The notes beneath the pieces were generated by a model. That model was not told the origin of the DNA. It made no database searches and saw nothing but the letters and a program-made list of their open reading frames with translations. Positions 1-9,643 of a DNA stretch of 64,000 nucleotides are shown here, piece after piece. The DNA comes from DATFVA01 sp963774455 (lineage in GTDB: Bacteria; Bacteroidota; Ignavibacteria; Ignavibacteriales; Ignavibacteriaceae). The first letter of the stretch is position 1. Every line of letters begins with the position of its first letter. The DNA is taken from contig CAVZFD010000004.1 in NCBI GenBank assembly GCA_963774455.1, forward strand, positions 744,001 to 808,000, read 5' to 3'. Made by a program: the position numbers and the translations under genes.

Positions 1-2
1 TC

Positions 3-110
3 ACCGAATGGCTGAGATATGAAATTACCAGGACAAGCGATTCGACCGCAGTTGTCAGTCTTGCATGGGAGAAACTTAAAGTGCCGTTTAAGATCGAAGT
101 AAAGATTTAG
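3..110 (+). CDS. 3' end of a gene, DUF2911-like C-terminus (partial)
   Basis: An open frame enters from the left edge and stops at TAG 108-110, giving 35 residues. The piece reads like the last beta-strands of DUF2911 proteins, where a W-E-K-L-x-V-P-x-K-I-E-V pattern closes the domain. That family is common as secreted proteins in Bacteroidota but has no firm biochemical role. Only the tail is visible, so the family call is from pattern memory and no signal peptide or start can be judged. It converges on the phosphohexomutase, 16 bases away. Confidence 0.5.
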   Translation, partial: TEWLRYEITRTSDSTAVVSLAWEKLKVPFKIEVKI

Positions 111-126
111 TAATCTGCAGCTTTAT

Positions 127-1473
127 TTATTCCCTGATAATTTTTAGCAGTTCCTGAGTCTTTTCTTCCATTAACTGTTTATCGCGGCGGCTCTCAACGT
201 TGAGTCTTATTATCGGCTCGGTGTTTGACATTCTGAGGTTGAATCTCCAGTTATCATACTCTACACTTAAACCATCAAGGTGATCAATCTTTCCATCAGA
301 ATATTTCTTCTCAATCTCATCAAGCTTGGCTTTTGGATTTTCTATTTCTGAATTTATTTCTCCGGAGCAGGGATATGCAGCTATCATCTCCTCAACAAGG
401 GCGGATAATGGCTTATTCTCTTCCGACATCAACTGCATTACCAGGAGGAAGGGAATCATCCCGCTGTCTGAATAGGCATTCTCCCTGAAGTAATGGTGAG
501 CTGACATCTCGCCGCCGTATATAGCATTAACCTCTCTCATTTTCTGCTTGATAAATGCATGTCCGCTCTTTGATACAACCGCTTCTCCGCCGCTGCTTTT
601 GACTATATCTACAGTATTCCAGACCAGGCGGGGATCATGCACTATCTTGGCACCGGGATTGTTTTTAAGTATAGATTTAGCAAGGAGTCCCACTATATAA
701 TAACCCTCAATAAAATTTCCTCTCTCATCGAAAAAGAAACATCTGTCGAAATCGCCATCCCATGCAACTCCAAGGTTAGCGCGGTTCTTAACAACGGCGT
801 CAATTGTTGGTTTTCTATTGCCGGTCAACAGGGGATTAGGAACGCCGTTCGGGAAGTCTGAATCGGGTTCATTAAAAAGCTTTATCATTTTTACAGGCAG
901 TTCCGGTTCAAGGGCGTCAACAACCAGTCCCGCACAGCCGTTACCCGCATTCACCACTACCGTAAAAGGTTTAATTTTCTTTACATCATAAAATTTCTCA
1001 AGATGATTGATGAACCCGCTCATTACGTTATCATGATCAACATCCCCGGGCTCAAGATTATGTATCTGAAGATCATCAGTAAGTATCATCTTTTCAATTT
1101 CATTAAGACCAGTATCATATCCTATCGGCACCGATCCTTTTCCCACGAACTTCATCCCATTGTATTCAGGAGGATTATGACTCGCAGTTATCATAATACC
1201 GCCATCTGCTTCGTAAGCCGGAGTTGCATAATATATCATCTCAGTACCGCACAGCCCGATATCGATAACATCCACACCATGATCATTCAATCCTTTTTTA
1301 ACTGCATCCGAGATTGCTTCAGAAGATCGCCTTATATCATGACCTATCACTACTTTTTCTGCATCCGTCAATTTTGCAAAACCAACGGCAATGTTATATG
1401 CCAGATCAGCGTTAAGTTCCGTAGGAACTTTACCTCTAATATCATAAGCCTTAAAAGAATTTATTTTGTCCAT
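127..1473 (-). CDS. Phosphomannomutase/phosphoglucomutase (alpha-D-phosphohexomutase)
   Basis: This 448-residue enzyme should interconvert hexose 1- and 6-phosphates (mannose or glucose) for sugar nucleotide and glycan synthesis in the cytoplasm. All four family signatures are visible. The phosphoserine loop TASHNP has its Ser at 98, the Mg-binding loop DGDFDR is at 239-244, the sugar-specificity loop GGEMSAHHYF is at 320-329, and the C-terminal phosphate-binding loop RMSNTEP is at 414-420. The GEMS form of the sugar loop is the one seen in PMM/PGM and phosphoglucomutase enzymes, not phosphoglucosamine mutases. Length is normal for the family. It is monocistronic as far as can be seen. Whether mannose or glucose is preferred cannot be told from the sequence. 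Confidence 0.93.
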   Translation of the reverse strand: MDKINSFKAYDIRGKVPTELNADLAYNIAVGFAKLTDAEKVVIGHDIRRSSEAISDAVKKGLNDHGVDVIDIGLCGTEMIYYATPAYEADGGIMITASHNPPEYNGMKFVGKGSVPIGYDTGLNEIEKMILTDDLQIHNLEPGDVDHDNVMSGFINHLEKFYDVKKIKPFTVVVNAGNGCAGLVVDALEPELPVKMIKLFNEPDSDFPNGVPNPLLTGNRKPTIDAVVKNRANLGVAWDGDFDRCFFFDERGNFIEGYYIVGLLAKSILKNNPGAKIVHDPRLVWNTVDIVKSSGGEAVVSKSGHAFIKQKMREVNAIYGGEMSAHHYFRENAYSDSGMIPFLLVMQLMSEENKPLSALVEEMIAAYPCSGEINSEIENPKAKLDEIEKKYSDGKIDHLDGLSVEYDNWRFNLRMSNTEPIIRLNVESRRDKQLMEEKTQELLKIIRE

Positions 1474-1652
1474 TTACGCTCCTTATTGCAGGGAAGTTGA
1501 AAAATAATTCCTAGAATTTTAAATAGGTTTTTTCTTAGCAATCTAAGTGCAATTTTAGTTGTCTTAATTTATGAAATTTATCCGACCTTTCAAGTGAGAG
1601 TAATTTTACTAAGAGAATATTTTTTCAATGGACTTTTTATTTATTACTGCTT

Positions 1653-1997
1653 ATGTTTATGCCAATTAAAAATACGAGGGAGCTAATTATCGATACAAAG
1701 GATACTGTTAAGTGGCACTTCGCTAAATGCAACCACTCAAAATGCAATGCTATATTCCTGGTTAATCCTGAAGAGGCACCGGGTGAGCTTGGCTTTATTT
1801 GTCCCGAATGCAGCAAAAAAACAACCACTTCACACATTGTGCAGTGCTCCAGCTGCAGGACAATCCTCAATTTTGTCAGGGCTAACCCCAATGAGGAAAA
1901 GGTTGTTTTTAATGTTCCTAAGTGTTCGCACTGTGTGGGAACAATAGAAGATGAATGGGAAATAGAACCGCTGTATCAGCCGGACTCCTATATTTAA
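1653..1997 (+). CDS. Small double zinc-ribbon protein, function unknown
   Basis: The gene encodes 114 residues with eight cysteines in four pairs: C26/C31, C50/C53, C65/C68 and C91/C94. That is the layout of two stacked zinc ribbons. There is no signal peptide or membrane segment, so it is probably cytoplasmic. I do not recognise a named family. Two ATGs (1653 and 1659) are possible and neither has a clear ribosome binding site. The gene is transcribed divergently from the phosphohexomutase and is followed by a strong hairpin terminator, so it is probably a single-gene unit. An RNA- or protein-binding adaptor role is only a guess from the fold. Confidence 0.7.
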   Translation: MFMPIKNTRELIIDTKDTVKWHFAKCNHSKCNAIFLVNPEEAPGELGFICPECSKKTTTSHIVQCSSCRTILNFVRANPNEEKVVFNVPKCSHCVGTIEDEWEIEPLYQPDSYI

Positions 1998-2056
1998 CCT
2001 TTTCCATCAAAAATTTTACCGGTAATAGTTCGTTATTACCAGATCAAGTTAGACGT

Positions 2057-2092
2057 GGGAAGCAGGTATAATGCCTGTTTCCCTTTTTTTTT
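2057..2092 (+). terminator. Rho-independent terminator after the zinc-ribbon gene
   Basis: A 10-bp stem (GGGAAGCAGG pairing with CCTGTTTCCC through one G-U pair) with a seven-base loop is followed by nine T. It lies about 60 bases after the zinc-ribbon stop. Confidence 0.85.
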
Positions 2093-2181
2093 GTTTAAAG
2101 ATGTGAGTCAAATTCTTCGTTAGTGAATCAAATAGTGGTAAATTTATTTTTATGTTCGTAAAAAAAATTCAGGGAACGGAT

Positions 2182-4404
2182 ATGGAAAAAATATTCAGAC
2201 GACAATACTTAACGACGCTAATACTGGCAGCTGCATTTGCTTTTTTACCCGGTTGTTCTTCATCACAACAAACAACACAGTCGGGCCAAAGCGTCAGCCA
2301 GGGAAGTGCATATTCCTGGATGGACCTTGATACCATAAAAGCAGGCAAATTTGATATGGGGAAGATGTGGACGTTCGAATATCCTCCCATCGATTATTTT
2401 CAGAAGACATATAATTTCAACCCTGCACAGGTATGGTTCGATCATGTAAGAAAATCAGCCCTGCGCTTCGCAAATTATTGTTCTGCATCCTTTGTTTCAG
2501 CGGACGGACTTGTAATGACAAATGATCACTGCGGAAGAGAAAGTGTATCTGAGGTTACAAAAGAAGGTGAGGATTTGATGAAGGACGGATTCTATGCTGC
2601 AACCCTCGCTGATGAGCGTCCGGTTCCCGGACTTTATGTCGACCAGCTGGTGCTGATCAGGGATATTACGGATGAAATTCAGAATGCGATGGATCAGGGC
2701 AGAACTGATGAAGAAAAATCGACAATTGAAGACAGTGTAATTAATGAGATCAAGTCACGCGAAAAGGAAAGCACAGGACTCAGGATTCAGATCACCCCTC
2801 TTTATAATGGAGGAAAGTATTCGGAGTATGGTTATAAAAGGTATGATGATGTCAGGCTGGTGTTTGCTCCTGAAACAGAGCTTGGATTTTTCGGAGGCGA
2901 TCCTGATAACTTTACTTATCCGCGCTATGATCTCGATTGTACGTTCTTCAGGGTATATGATAACGATGGAAATCCACTTAAAACGGATGATTACTTCAAA
3001 TGGAGCGATAGCGGCGCTGCAGCCGGGGAACCTGTATTCGTTGTCGGTAATCCTGGTTCAACTGACAGACTTAACACTATGGCACAGCTGGAGTACGCAA
3101 GGGATGTATCTTACCCGCAAACTCTTGAAATGATCAATAACATGGTTGATATGTACACAAAAATGATCGGGGAAAATCCTGAAAGGAAAAACGAACTGCA
3201 GAACCGCTTGTATATGATCTCAAACTCACAGAAGGCTTATAAAGGTATGCTGGAAGGACTGCGCAACCCTGTTCTAATGCAGAAGAAAAGAGACTTTGAG
3301 AAGACGTTTAAGGCTGCAGTTATGGCTAATCCCGACTTGAAATCGAAATACGGCGATCTATGGGACAAAATTGCCGGAACACGCCAGAAACTGAGGGATG
3401 TTTCAAATAAACTCTTTGCACTGTCGTTAAATCCTTTAACTACATCAGAATTATTTTTTGCGGCAGGCGATGTGGTAGACCTTGCAAATGAACTTAAACT
3501 TCCTGAAAATCAGAGAGACGAAGGATATTCAGGTGAGGCGCTGGATTCTACAATTGCCGATATTATTCCCGACTCTATAAATATGGAAACACAGCACAAT
3601 CTGCTTAAAAGCCAGGTTAAGGTTTTATACGAATACCTCGGTGAAGATAATTCAATGGTTCAGAAAATGACCGGCGGAAGAAGAGGAGAAGAGGCCGTTG
3701 ATTATATGCTTACCAATACCGTACTGACAGATTCTGTAAAACTTATGTCCCTGATAGCAAAAGGACCTGATGCTATCCTGAACTCAGACGACCCATTCAT
3801 TTACTTCATAGTACACACAGAAGATGCGAGGGCAGATCTCAGAAGTGAAGTAAGCAAAGTACTCGACAAAGAAGGTGTATACTCTCAGGAGCTTGGTAAA
3901 GCATTATTTGCAGTTTACGGAACATCAATTCCGCCGGACGCTACATTTACCCTTCGTATATCTGACGGAGTCGTTAAAGGATTCCCGTACAACGGAACCG
4001 TTGCTCCTCCGTACACTACATTTTATGGTTTATATGACAGGTATTATTCCTTTGGAAAAAAAGATCCATGGAGCCTTCCGCAAAGATGGGTAAATCCGCC
4101 GGCAGACTTTCAGCTTGAGACACCGTTTAACTTTGTTGCAACTAACGATATTATCGGCGGCAATTCCGGCAGTCCGGTTATAAATGAAAAAGCAGAGATA
4201 GTAGGTCTGGCCTTTGACGGCAACATTCAGAGTCTTCCCGGCAATTTTATATTTACCCCTGAAGAAAACCGTATGGTTGCAGTGCATTCTGCGGGACTAT
4301 TGGAAGCAGTGAAAGATATGTATAAAGCAACACGTCTGAGTGATGAGCTGAGGAACGGACACCTTACCGAAGAAAAATCAGTTGCAGTAGATTCCACAAA
4401 ATAG
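2182..4404 (+). CDS. S46-family dipeptidyl-peptidase (DPP7/DPP11 type), lipoprotein
   Basis: The 740-residue protein should cleave dipeptides from the N-termini of oligopeptides in the cell envelope, as S46 peptidases do in protein-feeding Bacteroidota. ATG 2182 was chosen over 2152 because it puts a short basic N-terminus in front of a hydrophobic stretch and an LPGC lipobox (Cys25). Candidate catalytic residues are His116 in TNDHC, Asp223 in YDDVRLVF and Ser662 in GGNSGSPV. The segment after the Ser reads LAFDGN. From family knowledge, a Gly there fits DPP7-like preference for hydrophobic residues, and DPP11 enzymes carry Arg instead. Lipidation suggests membrane anchoring, whereas many homologues are soluble in the periplasm. 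No operon partner is adjacent. Confidence 0.93.
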   Translation: MEKIFRRQYLTTLILAAAFAFLPGCSSSQQTTQSGQSVSQGSAYSWMDLDTIKAGKFDMGKMWTFEYPPIDYFQKTYNFNPAQVWFDHVRKSALRFANYCSASFVSADGLVMTNDHCGRESVSEVTKEGEDLMKDGFYAATLADERPVPGLYVDQLVLIRDITDEIQNAMDQGRTDEEKSTIEDSVINEIKSREKESTGLRIQITPLYNGGKYSEYGYKRYDDVRLVFAPETELGFFGGDPDNFTYPRYDLDCTFFRVYDNDGNPLKTDDYFKWSDSGAAAGEPVFVVGNPGSTDRLNTMAQLEYARDVSYPQTLEMINNMVDMYTKMIGENPERKNELQNRLYMISNSQKAYKGMLEGLRNPVLMQKKRDFEKTFKAAVMANPDLKSKYGDLWDKIAGTRQKLRDVSNKLFALSLNPLTTSELFFAAGDVVDLANELKLPENQRDEGYSGEALDSTIADIIPDSINMETQHNLLKSQVKVLYEYLGEDNSMVQKMTGGRRGEEAVDYMLTNTVLTDSVKLMSLIAKGPDAILNSDDPFIYFIVHTEDARADLRSEVSKVLDKEGVYSQELGKALFAVYGTSIPPDATFTLRISDGVVKGFPYNGTVAPPYTTFYGLYDRYYSFGKKDPWSLPQRWVNPPADFQLETPFNFVATNDIIGGNSGSPVINEKAEIVGLAFDGNIQSLPGNFIFTPEENRMVAVHSAGLLEAVKDMYKATRLSDELRNGHLTEEKSVAVDSTK

Positions 4405-4416
4405 ATTGATCCAGAT

Positions 4417-4441
4417 ATGCCGGGTGGTCAGAGCCCGGCAT
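4417..4441. terminator. Bidirectional hairpin between convergent genes
   Basis: ATGCCGGG (4417-4424) pairs with CCCGGCAT (4434-4441) across a nine-base loop, followed by a weak T-rich stretch. It sits in the 44 bases between the S46 peptidase and the minus-strand outer-membrane gene and could serve both. Confidence 0.7.
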
Positions 4442-4448
4442 TATCATT

Positions 4449-4991
4449 TTAGAAGTAATATTGACCCTGCAGGTGAACTGATATATACTTTGCAAAGGTG
4501 TTTCCGAAGGTAATCGAATACTCGACGCCCAAACCAACTTTGAATCCGGAAGTTTTATATTCCCGCAGATCCATTCCTGCAGCGACTGAAAAAGCCGTCC
4601 CGTAATTCCATTCGTCTACATCGCTGAAAGTTCTGTCTTCTATTACGGCAGGACCGAAACCCTCTTCAAGAAAAAATGGATTACTCAGCGGCTGGGTGAA
4701 TATTGCTTTAAGGGTGAATGCTTTTAAGAACGGGTAATATCTATTTGTACTCCCGGGAAGCAGGTAATTAAAATCCTGACCGTATATAAAGCTCAGCCGT
4801 GTATTAAATCCCAGGAAAGGCGTGCTGACCTCGGCAAAAAGGGAGGATGTGAAAGCCCCGGTGGATGCCGAAAATCCTTCCACTGTTCCCCCGCCTATGA
4901 AACCGCCAAGGCTTAGATTTTGTGCCTCTGCCTTTGGAAGAAGGAAAAGGAAAACCACCACGAAAATTACTATCCTTATTTTCTTTAACAT
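4449..4991 (-). CDS. Predicted small outer-membrane beta-barrel protein
   Basis: The 180-residue protein begins with a classical signal peptide ending in KAEAQ at about residue 24. The rest alternates polar and hydrophobic residues in Gly- and aromatic-rich strands. It ends in Gln-Gly-Gln-Tyr-Tyr-Phe, a terminal aromatic typical of outer-membrane barrels. I do not recognise a specific family; OmpA-like or DUF3575-like eight-strand barrels are the nearest in size. It stands alone between convergent and divergent neighbours, so context gives no functional hint. Confidence 0.7.
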   Translation of the reverse strand: MLKKIRIVIFVVVFLFLLPKAEAQNLSLGGFIGGGTVEGFSASTGAFTSSLFAEVSTPFLGFNTRLSFIYGQDFNYLLPGSTNRYYPFLKAFTLKAIFTQPLSNPFFLEEGFGPAVIEDRTFSDVDEWNYGTAFSVAAGMDLREYKTSGFKVGLGVEYSITFGNTFAKYISVHLQGQYYF

Positions 4992-5204
4992 AAATATCCT
5001 CAGTTATTACAGAACCGGAATATCCCACCCCGACAGTATTTTAAAAGCCGGATCAATGAATTCAAACTTATGTCTTCGTTTTCAGAAAAACAAAAGTCAG
5101 GAACCGCTTTCGGAATGTATGCTGATTTGATTAGGAAATAAGCGGGGTTATCATAAAATGTTTATTTTTAAACAGAACAATTAAAAATCAAACAGGAAAG
5201 TATT

Positions 5205-5552
5205 ATGAATAAGAAAACTGAAATAATATTATATGTGGAACTTGATGAAAAGAAAATTCCGGTAAAAATTGAATGGAGTGCAACCGATTCAGGCTTTGAG
5301 GGAAAGAGGGAGAGTAAATCTATGATGCTTTCTCTGTGGGATAAGGAGGAAAATGCAACGATGGGAATCGATCTGTGGACGAAAGAGATGATGGTGGAGG
5401 ACATGGATGTCTATTTTCATCAGACGTTCCTGAAGATGGCGGACACTTACAGACGGGCTACCAAAAATGATGAAGTAGCAGGAATAATTGAAAATTTCAG
5501 CGCTGATTTTGCGGATAAGCTTGAACTGAGCAAGAAGGTGTATAAGAAATAG
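5205..5552 (+). CDS. gldC: GldC-family protein
   Basis: The 115-residue cytoplasmic protein matches the pattern of GldC, a gliding-motility-associated protein of Bacteroidota. The matches are an early VELDEKKIPVKIEWSA segment, the central IDLWTKEMMVEDM and the following FHQTFLKMADTYRRAT helix. In flavobacteria gldC sits next to gldB and affects gliding, but its biochemical action is unclear and homologues occur in non-gliding species. Here it stands alone, with cydB converging on it 69 bases away. Family membership is well supported, but a motility role in this organism is not shown. Confidence 0.85.
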   Translation: MNKKTEIILYVELDEKKIPVKIEWSATDSGFEGKRESKSMMLSLWDKEENATMGIDLWTKEMMVEDMDVYFHQTFLKMADTYRRATKNDEVAGIIENFSADFADKLELSKKVYKK

Positions 5553-5621
5553 CCGGGAGCAAATCCCAATAAGCAGTCGGACTTCAGCACAAGTCTGCGC
5601 ATAAATAAATGAAGGATGGAT

Positions 5622-6620
5622 CTATTTTTCTAATTTAAATACTTTATACAGGTAGAACAGAGTGGGGAATATTAAGAACGAACCAACAATAAGCGCCCAG
5701 CCTAACTGTGTTAATGTAGCTTCCGGTGCAGCAGCATTAAACAGGGTGATGTTATTGCCCCCTTTCACGATGATTACTTCCGGGAAATATATAAGGTAGA
5801 AGGCAGCAAGAATAAAAAACAACTGAACGCCTGCAAGAATTCTTGAAGGCCAGATCATTCCCTTTTCGATTATCTTCCATAATACCGGAAGCGTCAGCGT
5901 GGCCAGAACGATAATAACGATGCTTACAGGATGACCCAGGAATCTTTCGGCGAAGTCAACTCCTTCCAGATATGAAAATACAAATACCATTGCACCGCTT
6001 ATTACCATTACAAGTGTGGCAAGTTTCGTTCTGCCGATAATAAGTTCTCTTAAATCTTTTTCGGTGGTCTCACTGATAAGATAAACCGAAGCAGTAAATA
6101 CAAAAAGACTGCAGATAAAAATACCGGTAGAGATGCTGAAAAGATTGATCCATGGATGAAGATATCCTTCAAAAAAATCTGTCGGTGCGGTAGTGATCTT
6201 TCCTGATACTAAAGCTCCTATTATTAAACCAAAAAAGAAACTTACCAGTAAACTGGATACAGCAAAGATATGCGAGAATACTTCCTGTGAGCCGTCCTGC
6301 ACAGCATCGTAATGGCGGAAGGTAAATGCAGTACCGCGCAGCACAACACCTATCAGCAGCAATATCAAAGGAATATAGAGCGAGATAGAAACCTGAGTAT
6401 ATACAGCAGGAAATCCCATAAACAAAATCACCACGGTTATAATCACCCACATATGATTGGCTTCCCATATTGGCGCCATTGCACTGCTTACCAGTTTTTT
6501 TATCTTATCCTTATTTTTTCCGGCGAACAGCTCAATTATACCCCCACCGAAATCCGCCCCGCCCAGAAGGCAGTATAAGTATATAGCGACGAGCAGAAAT
6601 GTTATTACAACGTAAAGCAT
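5622..6620 (-). CDS. cydB: Cytochrome bd ubiquinol oxidase subunit II
   Basis: CydB (332 residues) is the second subunit of the bd-type quinol oxidase, which reduces oxygen to water in the inner membrane with high affinity. The N-terminus has the family's GGADFGGGIIELF stretch and an EANHMWVI motif in the second helix, and about eight hydrophobic segments follow. Its ATG directly abuts the cydA stop (TAA then ATG), so the two are translationally coupled. No CydX-like small gene is visible downstream. Together they suggest microaerobic respiration or oxygen scavenging. Confidence 0.95.
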   Translation of the reverse strand: MLYVVITFLLVAIYLYCLLGGADFGGGIIELFAGKNKDKIKKLVSSAMAPIWEANHMWVIITVVILFMGFPAVYTQVSISLYIPLILLLIGVVLRGTAFTFRHYDAVQDGSQEVFSHIFAVSSLLVSFFFGLIIGALVSGKITTAPTDFFEGYLHPWINLFSISTGIFICSLFVFTASVYLISETTEKDLRELIIGRTKLATLVMVISGAMVFVFSYLEGVDFAERFLGHPVSIVIIVLATLTLPVLWKIIEKGMIWPSRILAGVQLFFILAAFYLIYFPEVIIVKGGNNITLFNAAAPEATLTQLGWALIVGSFLIFPTLFYLYKVFKLEK

Positions 6621-7943
6621 TTATGATCCTGGTTTTTCCGGTGTTTGAGATGCATGAAGTGTCCTGATCTGACGCTTCATCAGCCAGACTGCTACTATCG
6701 TCAATATCAGGTAAATAATAACGAAAGCAGTAAGATGGACAATTTGTCCCGGTACCGGCGTCACCGCATCAGCAGTTCTCATTATATTATAGATGATCCA
6801 TGGCTGACGGCCTACTTCGGTAACTGTCCATCCAGCCTCAACAGCGAGGAATCCCAGTGGAGTTGATACTGCGGCAGCCCAAAGGAATTTTTTATCAAAA
6901 AGGTAATCCTTCCACTTCCACCTGAGAAGCCAGAAAATCACTCCAACGGCGGCGAGGAAAAATCCGCATGCAACCATAATCTGGAAAGCAATATGCACAG
7001 GTACAACCGGCGGCCAGTTTTCGCGGGGAAAATGATTAAGACCTTTCACCTCGGCATTAAAATCTCCATAGGCAAGAAAACTTAAGAGTCCCGGTATTTT
7101 TATACCAAGATTAGTTTCTTCGTTTTGTACATCCGGGATACCTCCGATCGTTAAGCCTGCTCCCTTCTCAGTATGGAATAGTCCTTCCATCGCCGCGAGC
7201 TTTTCGGGCTGACGGCCAGCTACGTCCTTGGCGCTATGGTCGCCGCTTAACGGCTGAAGCACGGCAAAGATGCTTCCGAAGCTTAATGCAATAATAATGG
7301 CTTTCTTATGAATCTCGTAATTATGTTTCCGCAGAAGAAGTATAGCGTGTATCCCGGCGACACCGAAAGCAGTAGCTTCAAAGGCAGCGATGGTCATATG
7401 AAGAGTTTCGCTGACCCAGGCGGGGTTAAACATAGCTTCGAAAGGACGAATATTAGATGCCTGCCCGTTCACCCAGTCGAATCCTGCAGGCGCATTCATC
7501 CATGCATTTGCGGTAACAACGAATATCCCTGAAATCACTCCTGACACACCTACCAATAAACCTGATGCCCAGTGAACGTAGGGAGAAAGCCGGTTCCAGC
7601 CGTACAGAAAAAGTCCTATACATATTGCCTCAATGAAGAACGCCGTTCCTTCCCAGCTGAAAGGCATTCCGATGATGGGACCAGCGTGTTTCATAAATCC
7701 GGGCCAAAGGAGTCCAAGCTCAAAAGATAATGCGGTTCCCGAAACAGCGCCGATGGCAAAAAAGATAGCCACACCTTTTGACCAGGTTTTAGTAAGATCA
7801 AGATAAATTTTATTTTTCTTCCTTATCCAGATCCAGTGTGAAACAACCATCAGAAAGGGCATTGTCATCCCGATGCAGGCAAGAATAATGTGGAACCCCA
7901 GTGTGATAGACATCGTTAAACGGGCTGCAAGAAGATTGTCCAC
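6621..7943 (-). CDS. cydA: Cytochrome bd ubiquinol oxidase subunit I
   Basis: CydA (440 residues) carries the haems and the quinol site of the bd oxidase. Visible landmarks are the haem-ligand His18 in LGFHI, a second His in the SETLHMTI helix, and the signature GWTVTEVGRQPW. The axial-ligand Met lies in the following IMRTADAVTP. At 440 residues it is short compared with E. coli CydA, pointing to the short-Q-loop (CIO-like) subtype. It is the first gene of the cydAB pair, divergent from the M6-like protease across a 65-base gap. No regulator binding site was recognised there. Confidence 0.96.
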   Translation of the reverse strand: MDNLLAARLTMSITLGFHIILACIGMTMPFLMVVSHWIWIRKKNKIYLDLTKTWSKGVAIFFAIGAVSGTALSFELGLLWPGFMKHAGPIIGMPFSWEGTAFFIEAICIGLFLYGWNRLSPYVHWASGLLVGVSGVISGIFVVTANAWMNAPAGFDWVNGQASNIRPFEAMFNPAWVSETLHMTIAAFEATAFGVAGIHAILLLRKHNYEIHKKAIIIALSFGSIFAVLQPLSGDHSAKDVAGRQPEKLAAMEGLFHTEKGAGLTIGGIPDVQNEETNLGIKIPGLLSFLAYGDFNAEVKGLNHFPRENWPPVVPVHIAFQIMVACGFFLAAVGVIFWLLRWKWKDYLFDKKFLWAAAVSTPLGFLAVEAGWTVTEVGRQPWIIYNIMRTADAVTPVPGQIVHLTAFVIIYLILTIVAVWLMKRQIRTLHASQTPEKPGS

Positions 7944-8008
7944 TGCAAATTACCTTTATATAATAAAAGCTCATTTGAAACTTAGGAAAAGTTAATTTAA
8001 ACTTCAGC

Positions 8009-9643
8009 ATGCGAAGCCATTGTATGAGATTTATAACAAAATGTCCCTTAGTCGTCTTGTTCCTTATTTTTATTGTATCAGGCCGCCTGAATGCCCTTCC
8101 ACTGATGCACAGCAGTGATGCTCAGTTTATTTCGGGAAATGAGGAAAGTGTGATCCAGAGCAGGCAGGAGCCGGCAATGGAAAAGAAGATGATGAAAAAG
8201 GGAATAATGAGGGAGCCGTACCCTGTATTAAAAGAAGGGGGGACAACCCTTCGTGTTGTATTAAAGGATCAGCCGGGAGGAATTGATCTTCCGGCCACAG
8301 GGAGTATCCACACACTTTTCATCTTTGCCCGCTTCCCTGATGATAAATATCTGCCGGATGATAAAAGATGGCCTGCCGGGGATGCACCGGCCCGTATGAA
8401 GGACCATACCTGGGTGGATTCCGTGTGGACAAGCAGTCCCACAACCGGATCGATGACCGACTACTTCAACCAGATGTCATTTAATAAATTAAAGTTTACA
8501 GGCGAATGTGATACTGTTACCGCTCCTCACACAAGGGAATGGTATTTCCTCAACAAGAAAAATTACGGTGCGATAAACAGGGAGATCGTTGCCACCCTGG
8601 ATAAGCGGTTTGACTTCGCCCGTTTCGATAACATACGCAAAATCAGAAATTATGAATTTGCGGATACTTCTGACGGAAAGGTGGACGTTGTTTTTATTAT
8701 TTACCGGAACTTTATCATGGATTACCCTGACACGATCTCGGCAAAGTATAATAAAGTTTTCGGATCGGGATGGTTCGGCTCACTTAATGCCGGCATTATA
8801 CCAGTTGATGATTCATCACGATTTGTATATACAGGGGCGACCCTGCGGGATATTTTTCACAAAGATCCCTTCCGGTTTTCAATCCACGAATTCGCACATT
8901 TTCTTATCGGGGGTAACCAGTACCACAATGGCCGCGGATTCTGGGCAATGCTTTCCGGCTATGAGGTAAGATCGTTTATGATCAATTCTTATGAAAGAAA
9001 CAGGCTGGGCTGGATAAACATCCGCACGATAAAGAATGATTCGCCGACTCTTAAGAATGTATCGCTTGGTGATTTCATAACTACAGGTGACGCAATTAGG
9101 ATAGAAATCGATTCAGCATCGTCGCAGTACTTTTACCTGGAGAATCACCAGAGGATATCGCGGTGGGACAACAGCTCAAAGATTAGAAGTGAAAAGGGCA
9201 TTTATGTGATAAGGCAGGATGCGGCTGCCGGAGATGCAACGTTTATGCAGATGATACCGGCTGACGGACGGTATAACTGGGAAGTTAGCAGTTATGTGTA
9301 TCCCGACTGGTTCCCTAAAGGTCTGCCCGTTTACAAACGCCTGGATGAGAATAAAGAAAAGGGATATCACGACCTTCAGTTCATTCCATATACATTTGAA
9401 GGAAAAGGTTATCCTGCGAATGAAATAATCTATTATGTTGATACTTTAACAGGTAAACCTGTGAGAGATCCATTAAGGGCAGGGGACGGCAGGGATGCTT
9501 TTCGTCCTGGTTATAAGACAGTCTTTTCACCCGATACCAATCCTGATTCACAGGATAGGAACCGTAACCAGACTGGTTTTGCGTTTGAAATAACGGATAC
9601 AAAGGATGGGGTGTATATGATCAAAGTAAAAAGGAAAAAGTAA
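8009..9643 (+). CDS. Secreted M6-like zinc metallopeptidase
   Basis: The 544-residue secreted protein has a hydrophobic signal (residues about 11-30) and a zinc-protease motif HEFAH at about 293-297, followed by a Gly-rich turn. The fold pattern (a long prodomain, a central HExxH region, a beta-rich C-terminus) resembles immune-inhibitor-A/M6 enzymes that degrade extracellular proteins. No T9SS sorting tail is present, so it is probably periplasmic or released by another route. The first ATG (8009) or an internal one (8024) could be the start; both keep the signal peptide. Family assignment rests on the motif and overall shape. Confidence 0.75.
   Translation: MRSHCMRFITKCPLVVLFLIFIVSGRLNALPLMHSSDAQFISGNEESVIQSRQEPAMEKKMMKKGIMREPYPVLKEGGTTLRVVLKDQPGGIDLPATGSIHTLFIFARFPDDKYLPDDKRWPAGDAPARMKDHTWVDSVWTSSPTTGSMTDYFNQMSFNKLKFTGECDTVTAPHTREWYFLNKKNYGAINREIVATLDKRFDFARFDNIRKIRNYEFADTSDGKVDVVFIIYRNFIMDYPDTISAKYNKVFGSGWFGSLNAGIIPVDDSSRFVYTGATLRDIFHKDPFRFSIHEFAHFLIGGNQYHNGRGFWAMLSGYEVRSFMINSYERNRLGWINIRTIKNDSPTLKNVSLGDFITTGDAIRIEIDSASSQYFYLENHQRISRWDNSSKIRSEKGIYVIRQDAAAGDATFMQMIPADGRYNWEVSSYVYPDWFPKGLPVYKRLDENKEKGYHDLQFIPYTFEGKGYPANEIIYYVDTLTGKPVRDPLRAGDGRDAFRPGYKTVFSPDTNPDSQDRNRNQTGFAFEITDTKDGVYMIKVKRKK

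Noticed and set aside
1003..1500. 165-codon plus-strand open frame
   Set aside because: Antisense to the phosphohexomutase, with no domain or ribosome site.
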